Shown piece by piece: positions 46,384 to 55,891 of a stretch of DNA of 64,000 nt (its first letter is position 1; the number at the start of each line of letters is the position of its first letter). The stretch is from assembly GCF_000382365.1 (NCBI RefSeq), contig NZ_KB908235.1, positions 1 to 64,000 on the forward strand, in the 5' to 3' direction. The DNA is from Pannonibacter phragmitetus DSM 14782 (lineage in GTDB: Bacteria; Pseudomonadota; Alphaproteobacteria; Rhizobiales; Stappiaceae). The notes beneath the pieces are model-generated. The model saw nothing but the letters and a program-made list of their open reading frames with translations. It was not told the origin of the DNA and ran no database searches. The translations under genes were made by a program, and so were the position numbers.

Positions 46384-47085
46384 ATGGACTTCGGCAAACC
46401 TCTCATCCGGGGGCGGCTGGTCAAGCGCTACAAGCGGTTTCTGGCGGATGTGGTGCTGGACAGCGGCGAGGAGATCACCGCCCACTGCGCCAATCCCGGC
46501 TCCATGCTCGGCCTCAATGCGCCGGGCTCGCTGGTCTATCTGTCGCGCTCGGACAATCCGGCCCGCAAGCTGGCCTGGTCCTGGGAGATCATCGAGGCCG
46601 ATGGCGCGCTGGTCGGCATCAGCACGGCCCATCCCAACAAGCTGGTGGAGGAGGCGCTGCTGGCCGGGCTCATCCCGGAGCTTTCCGGCTTTGCCGGCCT
46701 GCGGCGGGAAGTCAAATACGGCAAGAACTCGCGGATCGACATTCTGCTGGAAGGTGCGGACGGCGGGCTCACCTATGTGGAGGTGAAGAACGTCCATCTG
46801 ATGCGTCAGCCCGGACTTGCGGAATTCCCCGATTCAGTGACGGCACGCGGGGCCAAGCATCTGGTGGAACTGGAGGATATGGTACGCGCCGGGCACAGGG
46901 CCGTGATGGCCTATCTGGTGCAGCGTCCCGATTGCAGCGAACTGGATTTTGCCGCCGACATTGATCCGGCCTATGCGGCGGCCCTCAGACAGGCCATGGC
47001 AGCTGGAGTGGAAGCCCATGCCATCGGCTGCGAGGTGACGCCGGAATTCATCCGCGCCACCCGCAAGGTTACGATCCGCGCCTGA
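46384..47085 (+). CDS. sfsA: SfsA-family protein
   Basis: This 233-residue SfsA homologue has [57 protein letters not shown] and [13 protein letters not shown]. It carries an OB-like N-terminal domain and a PD-(D/E)XK nuclease-like core. SfsA was named for maltose gene stimulation in E. coli; its biochemical role is not settled. The ATG at 46384 follows trkH by 11 bp, so they may be cotranscribed. Confidence 0.93.
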   Translation: MDFGKPLIRGRLVKRYKRFLADVVLDSGEEITAHCANPGSMLGLNAPGSLVYLSRSDNPARKLAWSWEIIEADGALVGISTAHPNKLVEEALLAGLIPELSGFAGLRREVKYGKNSRIDILLEGADGGLTYVEVKNVHLMRQPGLAEFPDSVTARGAKHLVELEDMVRAGHRAVMAYLVQRPDCSELDFAADIDPAYAAALRQAMAAGVEAHAIGCEVTPEFIRATRKVTIRA

Positions 47086-47086
47086 G

Positions 47087-47187
47087 ACCAACTCTCGATG
47101 AGCCCGGCTCATCGAGAGTTGGTCAAGCCCGTGCGGCGCTTGAGCATATTCAAGGCATGATGCGTCAGCATCTCAGAGCCTTGGTAT
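47087..47187. repeat. Dispersed ~100-bp palindromic repeat, copy 1
   Basis: Right after sfsA. CCAACTCTCGATGAG pairs with CTCATCGAGAGTTGG, then a conserved tail follows (TCAAGCCCGTGCGGCGC, TTCAAGGC, ATGATGCGTCAGCATC, GAGCCTTGG). The tail is shared with 55785-55888, while the hairpin arms differ but stay self-complementary. That pattern suggests selected structure, for example a REP-like or MITE-like element or terminator. Confidence 0.75.
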
Positions 47188-47213
47188 GACGAAGCGGACC
47201 GGGGCAAATGGCG

Positions 47214-47957
47214 TCAGCTCGGCAGGGCCATGCTCTGCGGAGCGCCCGCCATGGGAGCACCGGCCGGGGCCTGCAGCACCACCACCTTGGTGTTGTTCGG
47301 CACGCGGTTGTACAGGTCAATCACGTCCTGATTGATCATGCGCACGCAGCCGGAAGAAACGGCGGTGCCGATCGTCCAGTATTCTGCGGTGCCATGGATA
47401 CGGTAGAGCGTGTCGCGGCCGCCTTCGAAAATGTAGAGCGCGCGGGCGCCCAGCGGATTGGCGAGGCCCGGCTCCATGCCGTTCCGGAACTCTTCCAGCT
47501 CCGGCTGACGGGCGATCATCTCCGCCGGCGGCGTCCAGCGCGGCCACTCGCGCTTGTAGGCAATGCGGGCCGAGCCGCCCCAGGTGAAGCCCGCGCGGCC
47601 GATGCCCACGCCATAACGCATGGCCTGTCCGCCTTCCATGGTCAGATAGAGGTAGCGGTTGGGCGTGTCGACGATGATGGTGCCGGTCGGCTCGGCGCTC
47701 TGATAGGGCACGATCTGACGGAAGAACTGCGGCTTGACGCGGCGCAGATCCGCAGCCGGGATCGGGAACTGCTCGTTCGGCATCGGGCCGTACATCTGCA
47801 GATACTCAACCGGGATCTGGCTGTAGGAGGGAGCTGCGCCCTCATAGCCATCACGGGCGAGACCGGGCGAGGGGACCGGCTGGACGTAGCGGGAGTTACA
47901 ACCGGCAAGAAGGGTTGCCGAGGCAGCAACCAGAAACCGGCGACGGGAAAGCAGCAT
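47214..47957 (-). CDS. L,D-transpeptidase (YkuD domain) lipoprotein
   Basis: The product has 247 residues. The N-terminus is a lipoprotein leader (RRRFLVAASATLLAGC, lipobox LAGC) with a twin-arginine-like start. The YkuD domain runs from about 90 (TIIVDTPNRYLYLTMEGGQA) and holds the catalytic motif HGTAEYW and SSGCVRM. Such enzymes make 3-3 peptidoglycan cross-links or anchor outer-membrane proteins. GAGG lies 6 bases before the ATG. Confidence 0.92.
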   Translation of the reverse strand: MLLSRRRFLVAASATLLAGCNSRYVQPVPSPGLARDGYEGAAPSYSQIPVEYLQMYGPMPNEQFPIPAADLRRVKPQFFRQIVPYQSAEPTGTIIVDTPNRYLYLTMEGGQAMRYGVGIGRAGFTWGGSARIAYKREWPRWTPPAEMIARQPELEEFRNGMEPGLANPLGARALYIFEGGRDTLYRIHGTAEYWTIGTAVSSGCVRMINQDVIDLYNRVPNNTKVVVLQAPAGAPMAGAPQSMALPS

Positions 47958-48065
47958 TTAAGACCTCAATTCTGATCTGGAGCCGGCGGCATTGCGCAGC
48001 ACGGGCCCGGCCCCTGGCGACAAGCTCCCCGATTTAACTTTCCGGGGGCTTAATCCGTTCTATTT

Positions 48066-48473
48066 TCACGAAAAGTTTGATGAACGGGGTTTGGGGGGCG
48101 GGTCGTCCTGGCGGGCGGGAGGATCGCCATAAGGCTCCGGCGCCCCCAGAAGCAGCGTTCCGGCGGGCACGCTCACCCGCTGCGGCTGTTCCTGCAGGGG
48201 AAAGCCCATGATGCCGGTGCACAGCATGATCTTGCAGGGCGCACCCTGACCGGGCAGCACCGGCGCCCCCTCGTCCGGGGTGTCAGCCTTTGGGGCCATG
48301 CTGGCGATGACGCTGTAGGAGGCAGGCTGAAAGGTCTCAAGGCTCACCAGTCCCGCTCTCACAAAGGCGGAGTGGGCTTGCGCCGGGCGCATCACGGCAA
48401 GTGCCAGCACCAGCATCACAAGTGCCGGAGCGAGCGCCAGAATCGCCAGATTTCCTCTCAGGGCCGTCATCAT
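48066..48473 (-). CDS. Small exported protein of unknown function
   Basis: About 135 residues. The N-terminal hydrophobic segment (LAILALAPALVMLVLALAVM) followed by PAQAHS looks like a signal peptide or anchor. The mature part has CKIMLCTGIMG with two cysteines and a Pro-rich end. The start at 48473 follows GAGGGGACC; the longer frame to 48605 has no ribosome site. No family is recognised. Confidence 0.55.
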   Translation of the reverse strand: MMTALRGNLAILALAPALVMLVLALAVMRPAQAHSAFVRAGLVSLETFQPASYSVIASMAPKADTPDEGAPVLPGQGAPCKIMLCTGIMGFPLQEQPQRVSVPAGTLLLGAPEPYGDPPARQDDPPPKPRSSNFS

Positions 48474-48638
48474 GGTCCCCTCATTAAGGGGGAATGTGGC
48501 AGCGCGGGGGCGGGTGAGGCCAAATCGCCGTGACTGGCGGATAAGGCCCAGCACGGCAGCATCACTGTGGCAAAAAGGGCGCAGATGCAATTGGGGCGCA
48601 GCCACATGCTGCGCCCCATGCTGTCAGTGGGCGGGCGG

Positions 48639-49148
48639 TCAGCCGGCCGTCGTCTTGGCCAGCGGCGGCTGGAACTGCCAGCCCATGTCCCAGGGGAAAT
48701 AGATCCAGGTGTCCTGCGAGACTTCGGTCACGAAGGTGTCGACCAGCGGGCGGCCCATCGGCTTGGCATAGACGGTGGCAAAATGCGCCTTCGGCAGCAT
48801 CTCGCGCACGACGCGGGCGGTTTTGCCGGTGTCTACCAGATCGTCGATCACCAGCACGCCGCTGCCTTCGCCCTCATCAAGGCCGATGACGCGCGGGTCG
48901 ATCGGCTTGATCACCTGCAGCGAGCCCTGGTTTTCGTAGTCGTGATAGCTGGCGACACACACCGTCTCGATGGTGCGGATGCCGAGCTCACGGGCAACGA
49001 TGGCGGCCGGCACAAGGCCGCCGCGGGTGATGCAGACAATCGCCTTCCACTCGCCCTGACCGGACAGGCGCCAGGCGAGGGCGCGGGCGTCGCGGTGGAA
49101 CTGGTCCCATGAGACGGGGAAGGCTTTCGGCTGGTCCGGGTTTTCCAT
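48639..49148 (-). CDS. gpt: Xanthine phosphoribosyltransferase
   Basis: This 169-residue type I phosphoribosyltransferase has the PRPP loop [14 protein letters not shown] and the N-terminal [38 protein letters not shown], like E. coli Gpt (152). It salvages xanthine and guanine to XMP and GMP. It begins 16 bp after the CinA-type gene and is probably cotranscribed with it. Confidence 0.9.
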   Translation of the reverse strand: MENPDQPKAFPVSWDQFHRDARALAWRLSGQGEWKAIVCITRGGLVPAAIVARELGIRTIETVCVASYHDYENQGSLQVIKPIDPRVIGLDEGEGSGVLVIDDLVDTGKTARVVREMLPKAHFATVYAKPMGRPLVDTFVTEVSQDTWIYFPWDMGWQFQPPLAKTTAG

Positions 49149-49164
49149 GGAGGTCTTTTCCTGT

Positions 49165-49914
49165 TCAGGCGTTGCTGAGAGCGGCAGCGACGGCAGCTTC
49201 CACGGCCTCGGTTGCGCGGTTCAAGGGGTCTTCATCACGGGCGCGGATCACGAGCTGGGTCGAGTAGCGGCCGTCCTGATTGCGGGGATAGGAGCCGATC
49301 ACCGTTTCGGGATGGTCTTTCTGGATCTGGCGCAGGGCATCGGCGATGCGGCTTTCGGGCAGGGCGGCATCGACGCTGCGCGACAGGATCTTGCGGCCGG
49401 TGCGCAGGGTGGGCACCACCGCGTCCAGCATGGCCTGCATGATGTTGGGCACGCCGGCCATCACATGCACATTGCCGATGCGGAAGCCGGGGGCCTTGGA
49501 GACGGGGTTCTCGATGAGGTCTGCGCCGGCCGGGATGCGGGCCATGCGCTTGCGGGCACCGGTGAACTGGCCCGGCGCGTAATGGGCCTCGAGAATGGCC
49601 ATGGCGCGCGGATCGTAGTCAATGCTGACGCCGAAGGCCTTGGCGATGGAATCGGCCGTGATGTCATCATGGGTCGGGCCGATGCCGCCGGAGGTGAAGA
49701 CGTAATCATAGCGGCTGCGCAGGGCATTGACCGCCTCGACGATGCAGTCTTCCTCATCCGGCACGACGCGCACTTCACGCAGCTCGATGCCGGTCATGGT
49801 CAGCACATCCGCCACATGGCCGATGTTCTTGTCCTTGGTCCGCCCGGAGAGGATCTCGTCGCCAACGACGAGAAAGGCGGCGGTCACGATGTCACTGGGC
49901 TTGTCGCTCTGCAT
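49165..49914 (-). CDS. CinA N-terminal domain (molybdopterin-binding) protein
   Basis: This 249-residue protein consists of the MoaB/CinA-type domain: [33 protein letters not shown] and [20 protein letters not shown]. It lacks the C-terminal nicotinamide-nucleotide amidase domain of full CinA (~410), as in many alphaproteobacteria. I start at 49914, where family sequence begins; the frame is open to 49971. Function is probably nucleotide-pyrophosphatase-like but uncertain. Confidence 0.88.
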   Translation of the reverse strand: MQSDKPSDIVTAAFLVVGDEILSGRTKDKNIGHVADVLTMTGIELREVRVVPDEEDCIVEAVNALRSRYDYVFTSGGIGPTHDDITADSIAKAFGVSIDYDPRAMAILEAHYAPGQFTGARKRMARIPAGADLIENPVSKAPGFRIGNVHVMAGVPNIMQAMLDAVVPTLRTGRKILSRSVDAALPESRIADALRQIQKDHPETVIGSYPRNQDGRYSTQLVIRARDEDPLNRATEAVEAAVAAALSNA

Positions 49915-50012
49915 GGCCTGTTGCCTTTCCGGGCTTTCTACCTTCAGGAATTGCCCGGCTGCTGGCAGCATTCATGCCGGGAAAAACGCTTTATCTCAGG
50001 TTTACGGCGCGC

Positions 50013-51203
50013 TCAAGCATGTGCAGGCGGGCGCCAGCCATAGATCCAGTCCATCCGCTGCAGCAGCGACTGCGGCGAGGACAGGCGCAGCACCGTGTCG
50101 CGGGCCAGCGAGGCGGGCAGACCCAGATGATAGATGGTGGAATTTGTGGCAGCCGTCTGCTGCACCTTGGCCGTGCGGGGCTGGCGCTCGCGCACATAGG
50201 CCTGAAGCGCGGCGGCGGGCTGATCCGGCCGGGCGGCCAGATGGTGCGCGAGAACGATGCCATCCTCGATGGCCATGGCCGCGCCCTGCGCCGCGAAGGG
50301 CAGCATGGCATGGCAGGCATCACCCAGAAGGGAGATGCGGCCTTTCTGCCAGATGCCGCCTGCATCAACGGCCCGCAGCGCCCAGCGGAGCCATTCATCC
50401 GGCAGCCGCAGCAGGTTCAGGGCCGGTTCAGGCCATCCGGCAAAGCGCGTGAGCAGGTTTTCCTTGCTGGCCGGTTCCGACCAGCCGGGGGCATCCCAGT
50501 CTTCCTCCACCAGCGCGACCAGATTGAACTCCCGTCCCTGCCGTAGCGGATAGTGAACAAGATGGGCCTTCCGGCCGAACCAGATTCCGGATCCTCCAAG
50601 GAATTTGGGCGGGATCAGGCTTGCCGGAACGGTTGCCCGGTAGGCGGTGCGGCCGGAGAAGACGGGGGATGGGCCGTTGAGGATCGTCTGGCGCATTGCC
50701 GAGCGCACGCCATCGGCGCCGATCAGGGCGTGGGCTTCCAGTGTTTCGGGGGGAGTCGCCCCCTGTGCCAGCGTCACCCGCAGCTTGCCGCCTTCTTCGG
50801 AAACCGAGGACACGCGGGTGCCCAGACGCAGGGAAATGTCCGGCAGCGCGTGGACAGTATCCAGCAAGGCGCGCTGGATATCGGCGCGGTGGACCAGCAG
50901 ATATGGTGCGCCGTAACGGTCAGCGGCAGTGGCGCCAAGCGGGACATGGGCAAGAGTGCCGCCGTGCCTTGCGCTGCGGATTGTCAGTTCCTGCGGTTCA
51001 AAGGCATGGCTGCGCACCGCATTCAGCACGCCGAGCGCGGCGAGCACATGCGTGGCATTGGGGGAAAGCTGGATGCCGGCACCCACTTCCTCAAGCCAGG
51101 CGGCCTTTTCGGCCAAGATGACGGAAAAACCTTTTTGCGCCAGCGCAACAGCGGCGGTCAGCCCGCCGATGCCCGCTCCGGCTATGATGACGGGATGCGT
51201 CAT
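50013..51203 (-). CDS. FAD-dependent aromatic monooxygenase (salicylate hydroxylase-like)
   Basis: This 396-residue flavoprotein hydroxylase has IAGAGIGGLTAAVALAQKGF at the N-terminus, ALIGADGVRSAMR (the DG motif) and GDACHAMLPFAAQGAAMAIE for the FAD ribityl chain, as in NahG and 3-hydroxybenzoate 6-hydroxylase. The exact phenolic substrate is unknown. It lies on the minus strand between the zinc-finger gene (81 bp upstream) and the CinA-type gene. Confidence 0.88.
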   Translation of the reverse strand: MTHPVIIAGAGIGGLTAAVALAQKGFSVILAEKAAWLEEVGAGIQLSPNATHVLAALGVLNAVRSHAFEPQELTIRSARHGGTLAHVPLGATAADRYGAPYLLVHRADIQRALLDTVHALPDISLRLGTRVSSVSEEGGKLRVTLAQGATPPETLEAHALIGADGVRSAMRQTILNGPSPVFSGRTAYRATVPASLIPPKFLGGSGIWFGRKAHLVHYPLRQGREFNLVALVEEDWDAPGWSEPASKENLLTRFAGWPEPALNLLRLPDEWLRWALRAVDAGGIWQKGRISLLGDACHAMLPFAAQGAAMAIEDGIVLAHHLAARPDQPAAALQAYVRERQPRTAKVQQTAATNSTIYHLGLPASLARDTVLRLSSPQSLLQRMDWIYGWRPPAHA

Positions 51204-51284
51204 GGCCGCTCCTGACCCGAAAGGGGATGCCGGATCAGCGGCGCCCGGCGGGCACCGCAGAAAGATACCTCAGGCGGCCGGGAA

Positions 51285-51530
51285 TCAGGCCGCAGCCGGA
51301 ACCCAGACGCAATCCGCCGGATTGGCTTCTGCGGGCTTCAGTGCCGGGTTGAACTTGTAGAGCGTCGAGCAATAGGGGCAGACGATCTGGTCTTCATCGC
51401 CCATGTCGAGGAACACATGCGGGTGATCGAACGGCGGATTTGCGCCGATGCACATGAATTCATGCGCGCCAACCTCCACGCTTTCGTGGCCGCTGCTGTT
51501 CTGGAAATGCGGGACTACGTGATCCGCCAT
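51285..51530 (-). CDS. Zinc-finger (CHCC-type, NDUFS6-like) protein
   Basis: This 81-residue protein has a likely zinc site from Cys27, His36 or His38, Cys51 and Cys54 (FMCIGANPPFDHPH, VCPYCSTLYKF), the zf-CHCC pattern found in NDUFS6-like proteins of alphaproteobacteria. It may assist complex I, although it is remote from nuo genes here. Confidence 0.85.
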   Translation of the reverse strand: MADHVVPHFQNSSGHESVEVGAHEFMCIGANPPFDHPHVFLDMGDEDQIVCPYCSTLYKFNPALKPAEANPADCVWVPAAA

Positions 51531-51758
51531 GGCACCTGTCCAAGATTACTGTCCGGGTCAAAAGATGCGCGAACATACCGCCCCCGCGCCGGAAAGTGTA
51601 GGGGGCTTGGCGGATTTCCCGTGCGCAGCGGCGGCCCGCAGGCTCCCTGTCCCGGCATAAGGCAGATCAGCCATTCCGGGGGACTTCCAAGCAGCGGATC
51701 TTGCGCCTAAGGTATCGGACAAATTGTCTCTGCCTTTAACGTAAACGTCAGGTCCCGC

Positions 51759-52511
51759 ATGCCCGTCTTCAAATCCGATATCGCCGACATTGCCTACATT
51801 GATGAGGGGGAGGGCGAGCCGATCCTGCTGATTCACGGCTTTGCCTCGAACAAGGCCGTCAACTGGGTCAATCCGGGCTGGGTGGATCTTCTGGTCAAGG
51901 ATGGCCGCCGGGTGATCGCCCTCGACAACCGGGGCCACGGCGAGAGCGGCAAGTTCTATGATCCGGGAGACTATGGCGCGCCGATGATGGCCGAGGATGC
52001 CCGGTGGCTCCTGGATCATCTCGGCCTCTCCAGTGTTGATGTGATGGGCTATTCGATGGGTGCCCGCATCACCGCCTTTCTGGCGCTCAATCATCCGGAC
52101 CGGGTGCGCCGGGCAATCTTCGGCGGCATGGGCTACGGCATGATCACCGGCATCGGTGATGGCGAGCCGATTGCCCGGGCGCTGGAAGCCGAAAGCCTGC
52201 AGGGCATTCCCGATCGCACGGGCCGGGCCTTCCGCGCCTTTGCCGAACAGACCGGAGCCGACAAGCGGGCGCTGGCGGCCTGTATCCGCTCGTCCCGGCA
52301 GAAGATTTCCGAAGAGGATGTCGCCCGCATCGCCCGCCCGGTGCTGGTGGCCGTCGGCACCAAGGACGACATTGCCGGATCGCCGCAGGCGCTGGCGGAC
52401 CTCATTCCGGGCGCAAGGGTGCTGGAGATCCCCAACCGCGATCACATGATCGCCGTGGGCGACAAGGTCTACAAGCAGGGCGTCCTCGACTTCCTGGCCC
52501 AGACCGCATGA
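51759..52511 (+). CDS. Alpha/beta hydrolase
   Basis: The product is a 250-residue hydrolase. EPILLIHGFASNK carries the oxyanion region, GYSMGARI the nucleophile serine (about 96) and IPNRDHM the C-terminal histidine. The closest types are proline iminopeptidase-like or 3-oxoadipate enol-lactonase-like esterases. The next gene overlaps it and encodes a second hydrolase, so the two form an operon. Confidence 0.85.
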   Translation: MPVFKSDIADIAYIDEGEGEPILLIHGFASNKAVNWVNPGWVDLLVKDGRRVIALDNRGHGESGKFYDPGDYGAPMMAEDARWLLDHLGLSSVDVMGYSMGARITAFLALNHPDRVRRAIFGGMGYGMITGIGDGEPIARALEAESLQGIPDRTGRAFRAFAEQTGADKRALAACIRSSRQKISEEDVARIARPVLVAVGTKDDIAGSPQALADLIPGARVLEIPNRDHMIAVGDKVYKQGVLDFLAQTA

Positions 52512-53395
52512 GCGCCCCCGCCGCCACCAGCTTTACCGGTGCCGAGGGCAACCGGCTTGCGGCTGACCGTTTCGGCAGCGGGACAGGCCAGCCGGTGCTG
52601 CTGCTGCATGGCGGCGGGCAGACGCGCCACGCCTGGGCGGGGGCGGGTGTCCGTCTCGCCAAGGCGGGCTTCACCGCTTACGCCATGGACCAGCGCGGCC
52701 ATGGGGACAGCGAGTGGGTGGCCTCTGCTGCCTATGATTTTGCCGATTTCGGCCGGGATCTTTCCGCCGTGGCAGCACAGGTGACGGACAGCCATGGCCG
52801 CCGGCCGGTGCTGGTCGGTGCGTCGCTCGGCGGGCTGGCCGGACTGCTGTCTGAGGGCGCGCAGACGCCGGGGCGGCTCGAAGCCATGGTGCTGGTCGAT
52901 ATCACCCCGCGCGTCGATGCGGGCGGCGTTTCGCGCATTCTCGACTTCATGGCCGAGAAGGTGGACGAGGGCTTTGCCACAGTGGAGGACGCGGCGGATG
53001 CCATTGCTGCCTATCTGCCGCACCGGCCGCGCCCGCGGTCGCTGGACGGGCTTGCGAAGAACCTGCGCCTTCATCCCGATGGCCGCTACCGCTGGCACTG
53101 GGACCCGGCCTTCATCGCCGCCCGCCACGCAGGGGGCGAAGATCTGCGGGCAAAGGTGGAAGCCGAACTCGTCGCAGCTGCCGCCCGGCTGACCCTGCCG
53201 GTGCTGCTGGTGCGCGGCGGCCAGTCGGAACTGGTCAGCCAGGAGCATCTCGACGAATTCCGCCAGCTCGTGCCCCATGCCCGCCTTGCCGATGTGGCCG
53301 GGGCCGGACACATGGTGGCCGGAGACCGCAATGACGTCTTCACCGGCGCGCTGCTGGAGTTTCTGCAGGATCTGGCGGTGGAGGCCAAAGCCTGA
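52508..53395 (+). CDS. Alpha/beta hydrolase
   Basis: This 295-residue hydrolase has PVLLLHGGGQTRHAW, the elbow VGASLGGLAG (serine about 108), MVLVDITPR and AGAGHMVAGDRND with the catalytic histidine. The pattern is that of peroxidase-like or epoxide-hydrolase-like esterases. The ATG overlaps the upstream stop. It is too different from the first hydrolase to be a recent duplicate. Confidence 0.85.
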   Translation: MSAPAATSFTGAEGNRLAADRFGSGTGQPVLLLHGGGQTRHAWAGAGVRLAKAGFTAYAMDQRGHGDSEWVASAAYDFADFGRDLSAVAAQVTDSHGRRPVLVGASLGGLAGLLSEGAQTPGRLEAMVLVDITPRVDAGGVSRILDFMAEKVDEGFATVEDAADAIAAYLPHRPRPRSLDGLAKNLRLHPDGRYRWHWDPAFIAARHAGGEDLRAKVEAELVAAAARLTLPVLLVRGGQSELVSQEHLDEFRQLVPHARLADVAGAGHMVAGDRNDVFTGALLEFLQDLAVEAKA

Positions 53396-53502
53396 GTCGG
53401 ATCAGGGTCTTGAGCCGTTTGGCTCAAGTTCTGATTCTGATTCAACTGCGGGCCGAAAGCTGAGTCGTTTCAGGTCTCTGGCCCGTCCGGTTGAGGCGCT
53501 TC

Positions 53503-54306
53503 TCACACTCCCTTGAAATCCGGCGTCCGCTTTTCGAGGAAGGCGGTTCTTCCCTCTGCGAAATCCGCGCTGTCAAAGCAGGCGATGGCAGCGGCTTCCG
53601 CCTTATCATGATCGGGTGCGGAGTGGCCTGCAGGGATGGTCAGCGCCGCCTTGGTGGCGGCATGGGTCAGCGGTGCGTTTTGCGCAATCGTGGCCGCCAG
53701 TTTCCGTGCCTCGGCCTCCAGTGCACTGTCCTCCAGAAGCTGGTTGAGAAAACCCCAGTGCAAGGCCTCACCGGCTTCGATGCGCCGGGCGGTGAAGATC
53801 AGTTCCCGTGTCCGCGCCGGGCCGATGAGTGCAGCCACATCCATCAGCGCCGCCGGGGGATAGGCGATGCCGAGCCGGGCTGCGGGGATGCCGAAGCTGC
53901 TGCCATGGCAGGCAAGGCGCAGGTCGCAAGACGCGGCAAGACCGAAGCCGCCGCCGAGGCAATGGCCGCGGATCATGGCAATCACCGGCTTGCGGCAGGC
54001 CTTCAGCGCCTCGAAGGCGGCGAGGTTGATGTCCTCATAGGCACGGGCGGCCTTCGCGTTCTTGCGGGTCTCCTCGAACTCGGAAATGTCCGCTCCGGCA
54101 CAGAAGGTTTCGCTGCCCGCACCGCGCAGGATGATGACCCGGACCCCGCCATCGGCTTCAAGCGCGGACACGGCAGCGGGCAGGGCGCGCCACATCTCCA
54201 GCGTCATGGCGTTGCGGCGCTTTTCATTGGCGATCACAAGCCAGCCGGTGCTGCCTTCAATCCGGATTTGAAGCTCCGGCGGGGGAGTGTGCGATTGTCC
54301 CGTCAC
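53503..54306 (-). CDS. Enoyl-CoA hydratase/isomerase family protein
   Basis: This 267-residue crotonase-fold protein has NEKRRNAMTLEMW, CAGADISEFE, the oxyanion-hole segment IRGHCLGGGFGLAASCD and LGIAYPPAALMDV. The glutamates typical of hydratases are not clear in the second segment, so the reaction could be hydration, isomerisation or hydrolysis. It begins at a GTG at 54306. Confidence 0.85.
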   Translation of the reverse strand: MTGQSHTPPPELQIRIEGSTGWLVIANEKRRNAMTLEMWRALPAAVSALEADGGVRVIILRGAGSETFCAGADISEFEETRKNAKAARAYEDINLAAFEALKACRKPVIAMIRGHCLGGGFGLAASCDLRLACHGSSFGIPAARLGIAYPPAALMDVAALIGPARTRELIFTARRIEAGEALHWGFLNQLLEDSALEAEARKLAATIAQNAPLTHAATKAALTIPAGHSAPDHDKAEAAAIACFDSADFAEGRTAFLEKRTPDFKGV

Positions 54307-54469
54307 GTGATATCTTCCCTGTCTGGCGCCTTGATGGAATGGCGTCCGGTGATGAGTTCTTTCCCTTTTGGCCGGGCTTTGTTATGGCTCGCTCCGGCCT
54401 ATATGAGGACGGCATGACAGGTCCGGTGCTGCAGAGGCTGCGCACAGGGCTTGCGACAGGAGACGCGCC

Positions 54470-55303
54470 ATGGTGAACACCACTTTCAAGACGGCCAAGC
54501 CAACCGTGAGCTTGCATGATCCCGTATGGCATCAGCTTCGGGAAGAGGCCGAAAAGATGGTCATCGGCGAACCGGCCCTGTCGTCCTTCGTTTATGAGAC
54601 CATTCTCAACCACGGGCGCCTTGAGGACGCGGTGATACACCGGCTTGGCGACAGGCTGGGCCGGGACATCGTCTCCGCCTCGCTTATCCGCCAAACCTAT
54701 TCCGAAGCCCTCAGCGACGAGCCGGAACTGGGCGAAATCTTCCGCGTCGACATGATGGCCGTGTTCGACCGCGATCCGGCCTGCGAACGGCTGCTGGAGC
54801 CGCTGCTCTATTTCAAGGGCTTCCATGCGCTGCAGACCCATCGCCTTGCCAACTGGCTGTGGCGGCGCGGGCGCTCCGACTTTGCGCTTTATCTGCAGAG
54901 CCGGTCCTCCGAGATCTTCCAGGTGGATATCCATCCGGCGGTTCCTGTCGGCCGGGGCATTTTCATGGATCACGCCACGGGGCTTGTCGTTGGCTCCACG
55001 GCCGTCATCGAGGACGATGTCTCGATCCTGCAGGGCGTGACGCTGGGCGGCACCGGCAAGGAGCAGGGCGACCGGCATCCGAAGATCCGCAAGGGCGTGC
55101 TCATCGGCGCGGGCGCCAAGATCCTCGGCAATCTTGAGATTGGCCGCTGCTCGCGCATTGCCGCAGGCTCGGTTGTCCTTCAGGACGTGCCCTGCAACAC
55201 CACCGTCGCCGGGGTTCCGGCGCGGGTCGTGGGGCAGGCGGGATGCGCAGAACCGGCCCGGTCCATGGACCAGCTGCTGGCGGATAAACAGCCTGACGCG
55301 TGA
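54470..55303 (+). CDS. cysE: Serine O-acetyltransferase CysE
   Basis: CysE makes O-acetylserine, the carbon skeleton for cysteine. The 277-residue product has the N-terminal helical domain (VWHQLREEAEKMVIGEPALS) and a left-handed beta-helix: VDIHPAVPVGRGIFMDHATG, QGVTLGGTGKEQGDRHPKI, GAKILGNLEIG. The catalytic His and Asp are in MDHATG. The C-terminal tail is long enough for cysteine feedback inhibition. Confidence 0.94.
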   Translation: MVNTTFKTAKPTVSLHDPVWHQLREEAEKMVIGEPALSSFVYETILNHGRLEDAVIHRLGDRLGRDIVSASLIRQTYSEALSDEPELGEIFRVDMMAVFDRDPACERLLEPLLYFKGFHALQTHRLANWLWRRGRSDFALYLQSRSSEIFQVDIHPAVPVGRGIFMDHATGLVVGSTAVIEDDVSILQGVTLGGTGKEQGDRHPKIRKGVLIGAGAKILGNLEIGRCSRIAAGSVVLQDVPCNTTVAGVPARVVGQAGCAEPARSMDQLLADKQPDA

Positions 55304-55420
55304 TCCCCCTGTGGGAAAGCCCATGATTCCGGGGAAAGACGGTTCCGGCGGTTGGCTCACGGCGCTGTTCGTGTAGGTTCCGCACCCGTGAAATACGGGG
55401 ACCCGAAAGGAGCGAAAGAC

Positions 55421-55645
55421 GTGAAAGCCGACGAAATCAAGAAGCTGGAAGCCTATCTGCAGCGCAAGTTCAACCTGCCGTCCATGAAGGTGAAGGCCCG
55501 TCCGAAGAAGGACGATTCCGCCGAGGTTTACATCGGCGACGAGTTCATCGGCGTCGTCTTCCGTGATGATGAGGATGATGATCTGAGCTGGAGCTTCCAG
55601 ATGGCCATCCTCGAGATGGACCTTGAGGAAGACGGCGAGGATTGA
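55421..55645 (+). CDS. DUF3126-type small acidic protein
   Basis: This 74-residue protein has KKLEAYLQRKFNLPSMKVKA, KDDSAEVYIGDEFIGVVFRD and SWSFQMAILEMDLEED, the pattern of the alphaproteobacterial DUF3126 family, of unknown function. No ATG is available; the GTG at 55421 has AAAGGAG 8 bases before it. It follows cysE by ~117 bp, an association worth noting. Confidence 0.8.
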   Translation: MKADEIKKLEAYLQRKFNLPSMKVKARPKKDDSAEVYIGDEFIGVVFRDDEDDDLSWSFQMAILEMDLEEDGED

Positions 55646-55784
55646 TCCGGCAAGCCGCCGCCGGAGCCATGGGCAAGCGGTGCCGGCTGCCGGAACTGAT
55701 CTGAAAGGGACGTGCCCTGCGCAAAGCTGCAAGGCGCGTCTCTTCTGTTTTCCGGTTCGGCGCAACCGGTTCGGGGCCGCTCAT

Positions 55785-55888
55785 ACCAACTCCCGAAGAG
55801 CTTGACTCATCGGGAGTTGGTCAAGCCCGTGCGGCGCCTGAGCAATTTCAAGGCGTGATGCGTCAGCATCCCGGAGCCTTGGCATCAG
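55785..55888. repeat. Dispersed ~100-bp palindromic repeat, copy 2
   Basis: The second copy of the element at 47087, in the same orientation. CCAACTCCCGA pairs with TCGGGAGTTGG, followed by the shared TCAAGCCCGTGCGGCGC and TGATGCGTCAGCATC tail. Rest of the gap after the DUF3126 gene (55646-55784): no gene seen. Confidence 0.75.
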
Positions 55889-55891
55889 CTA

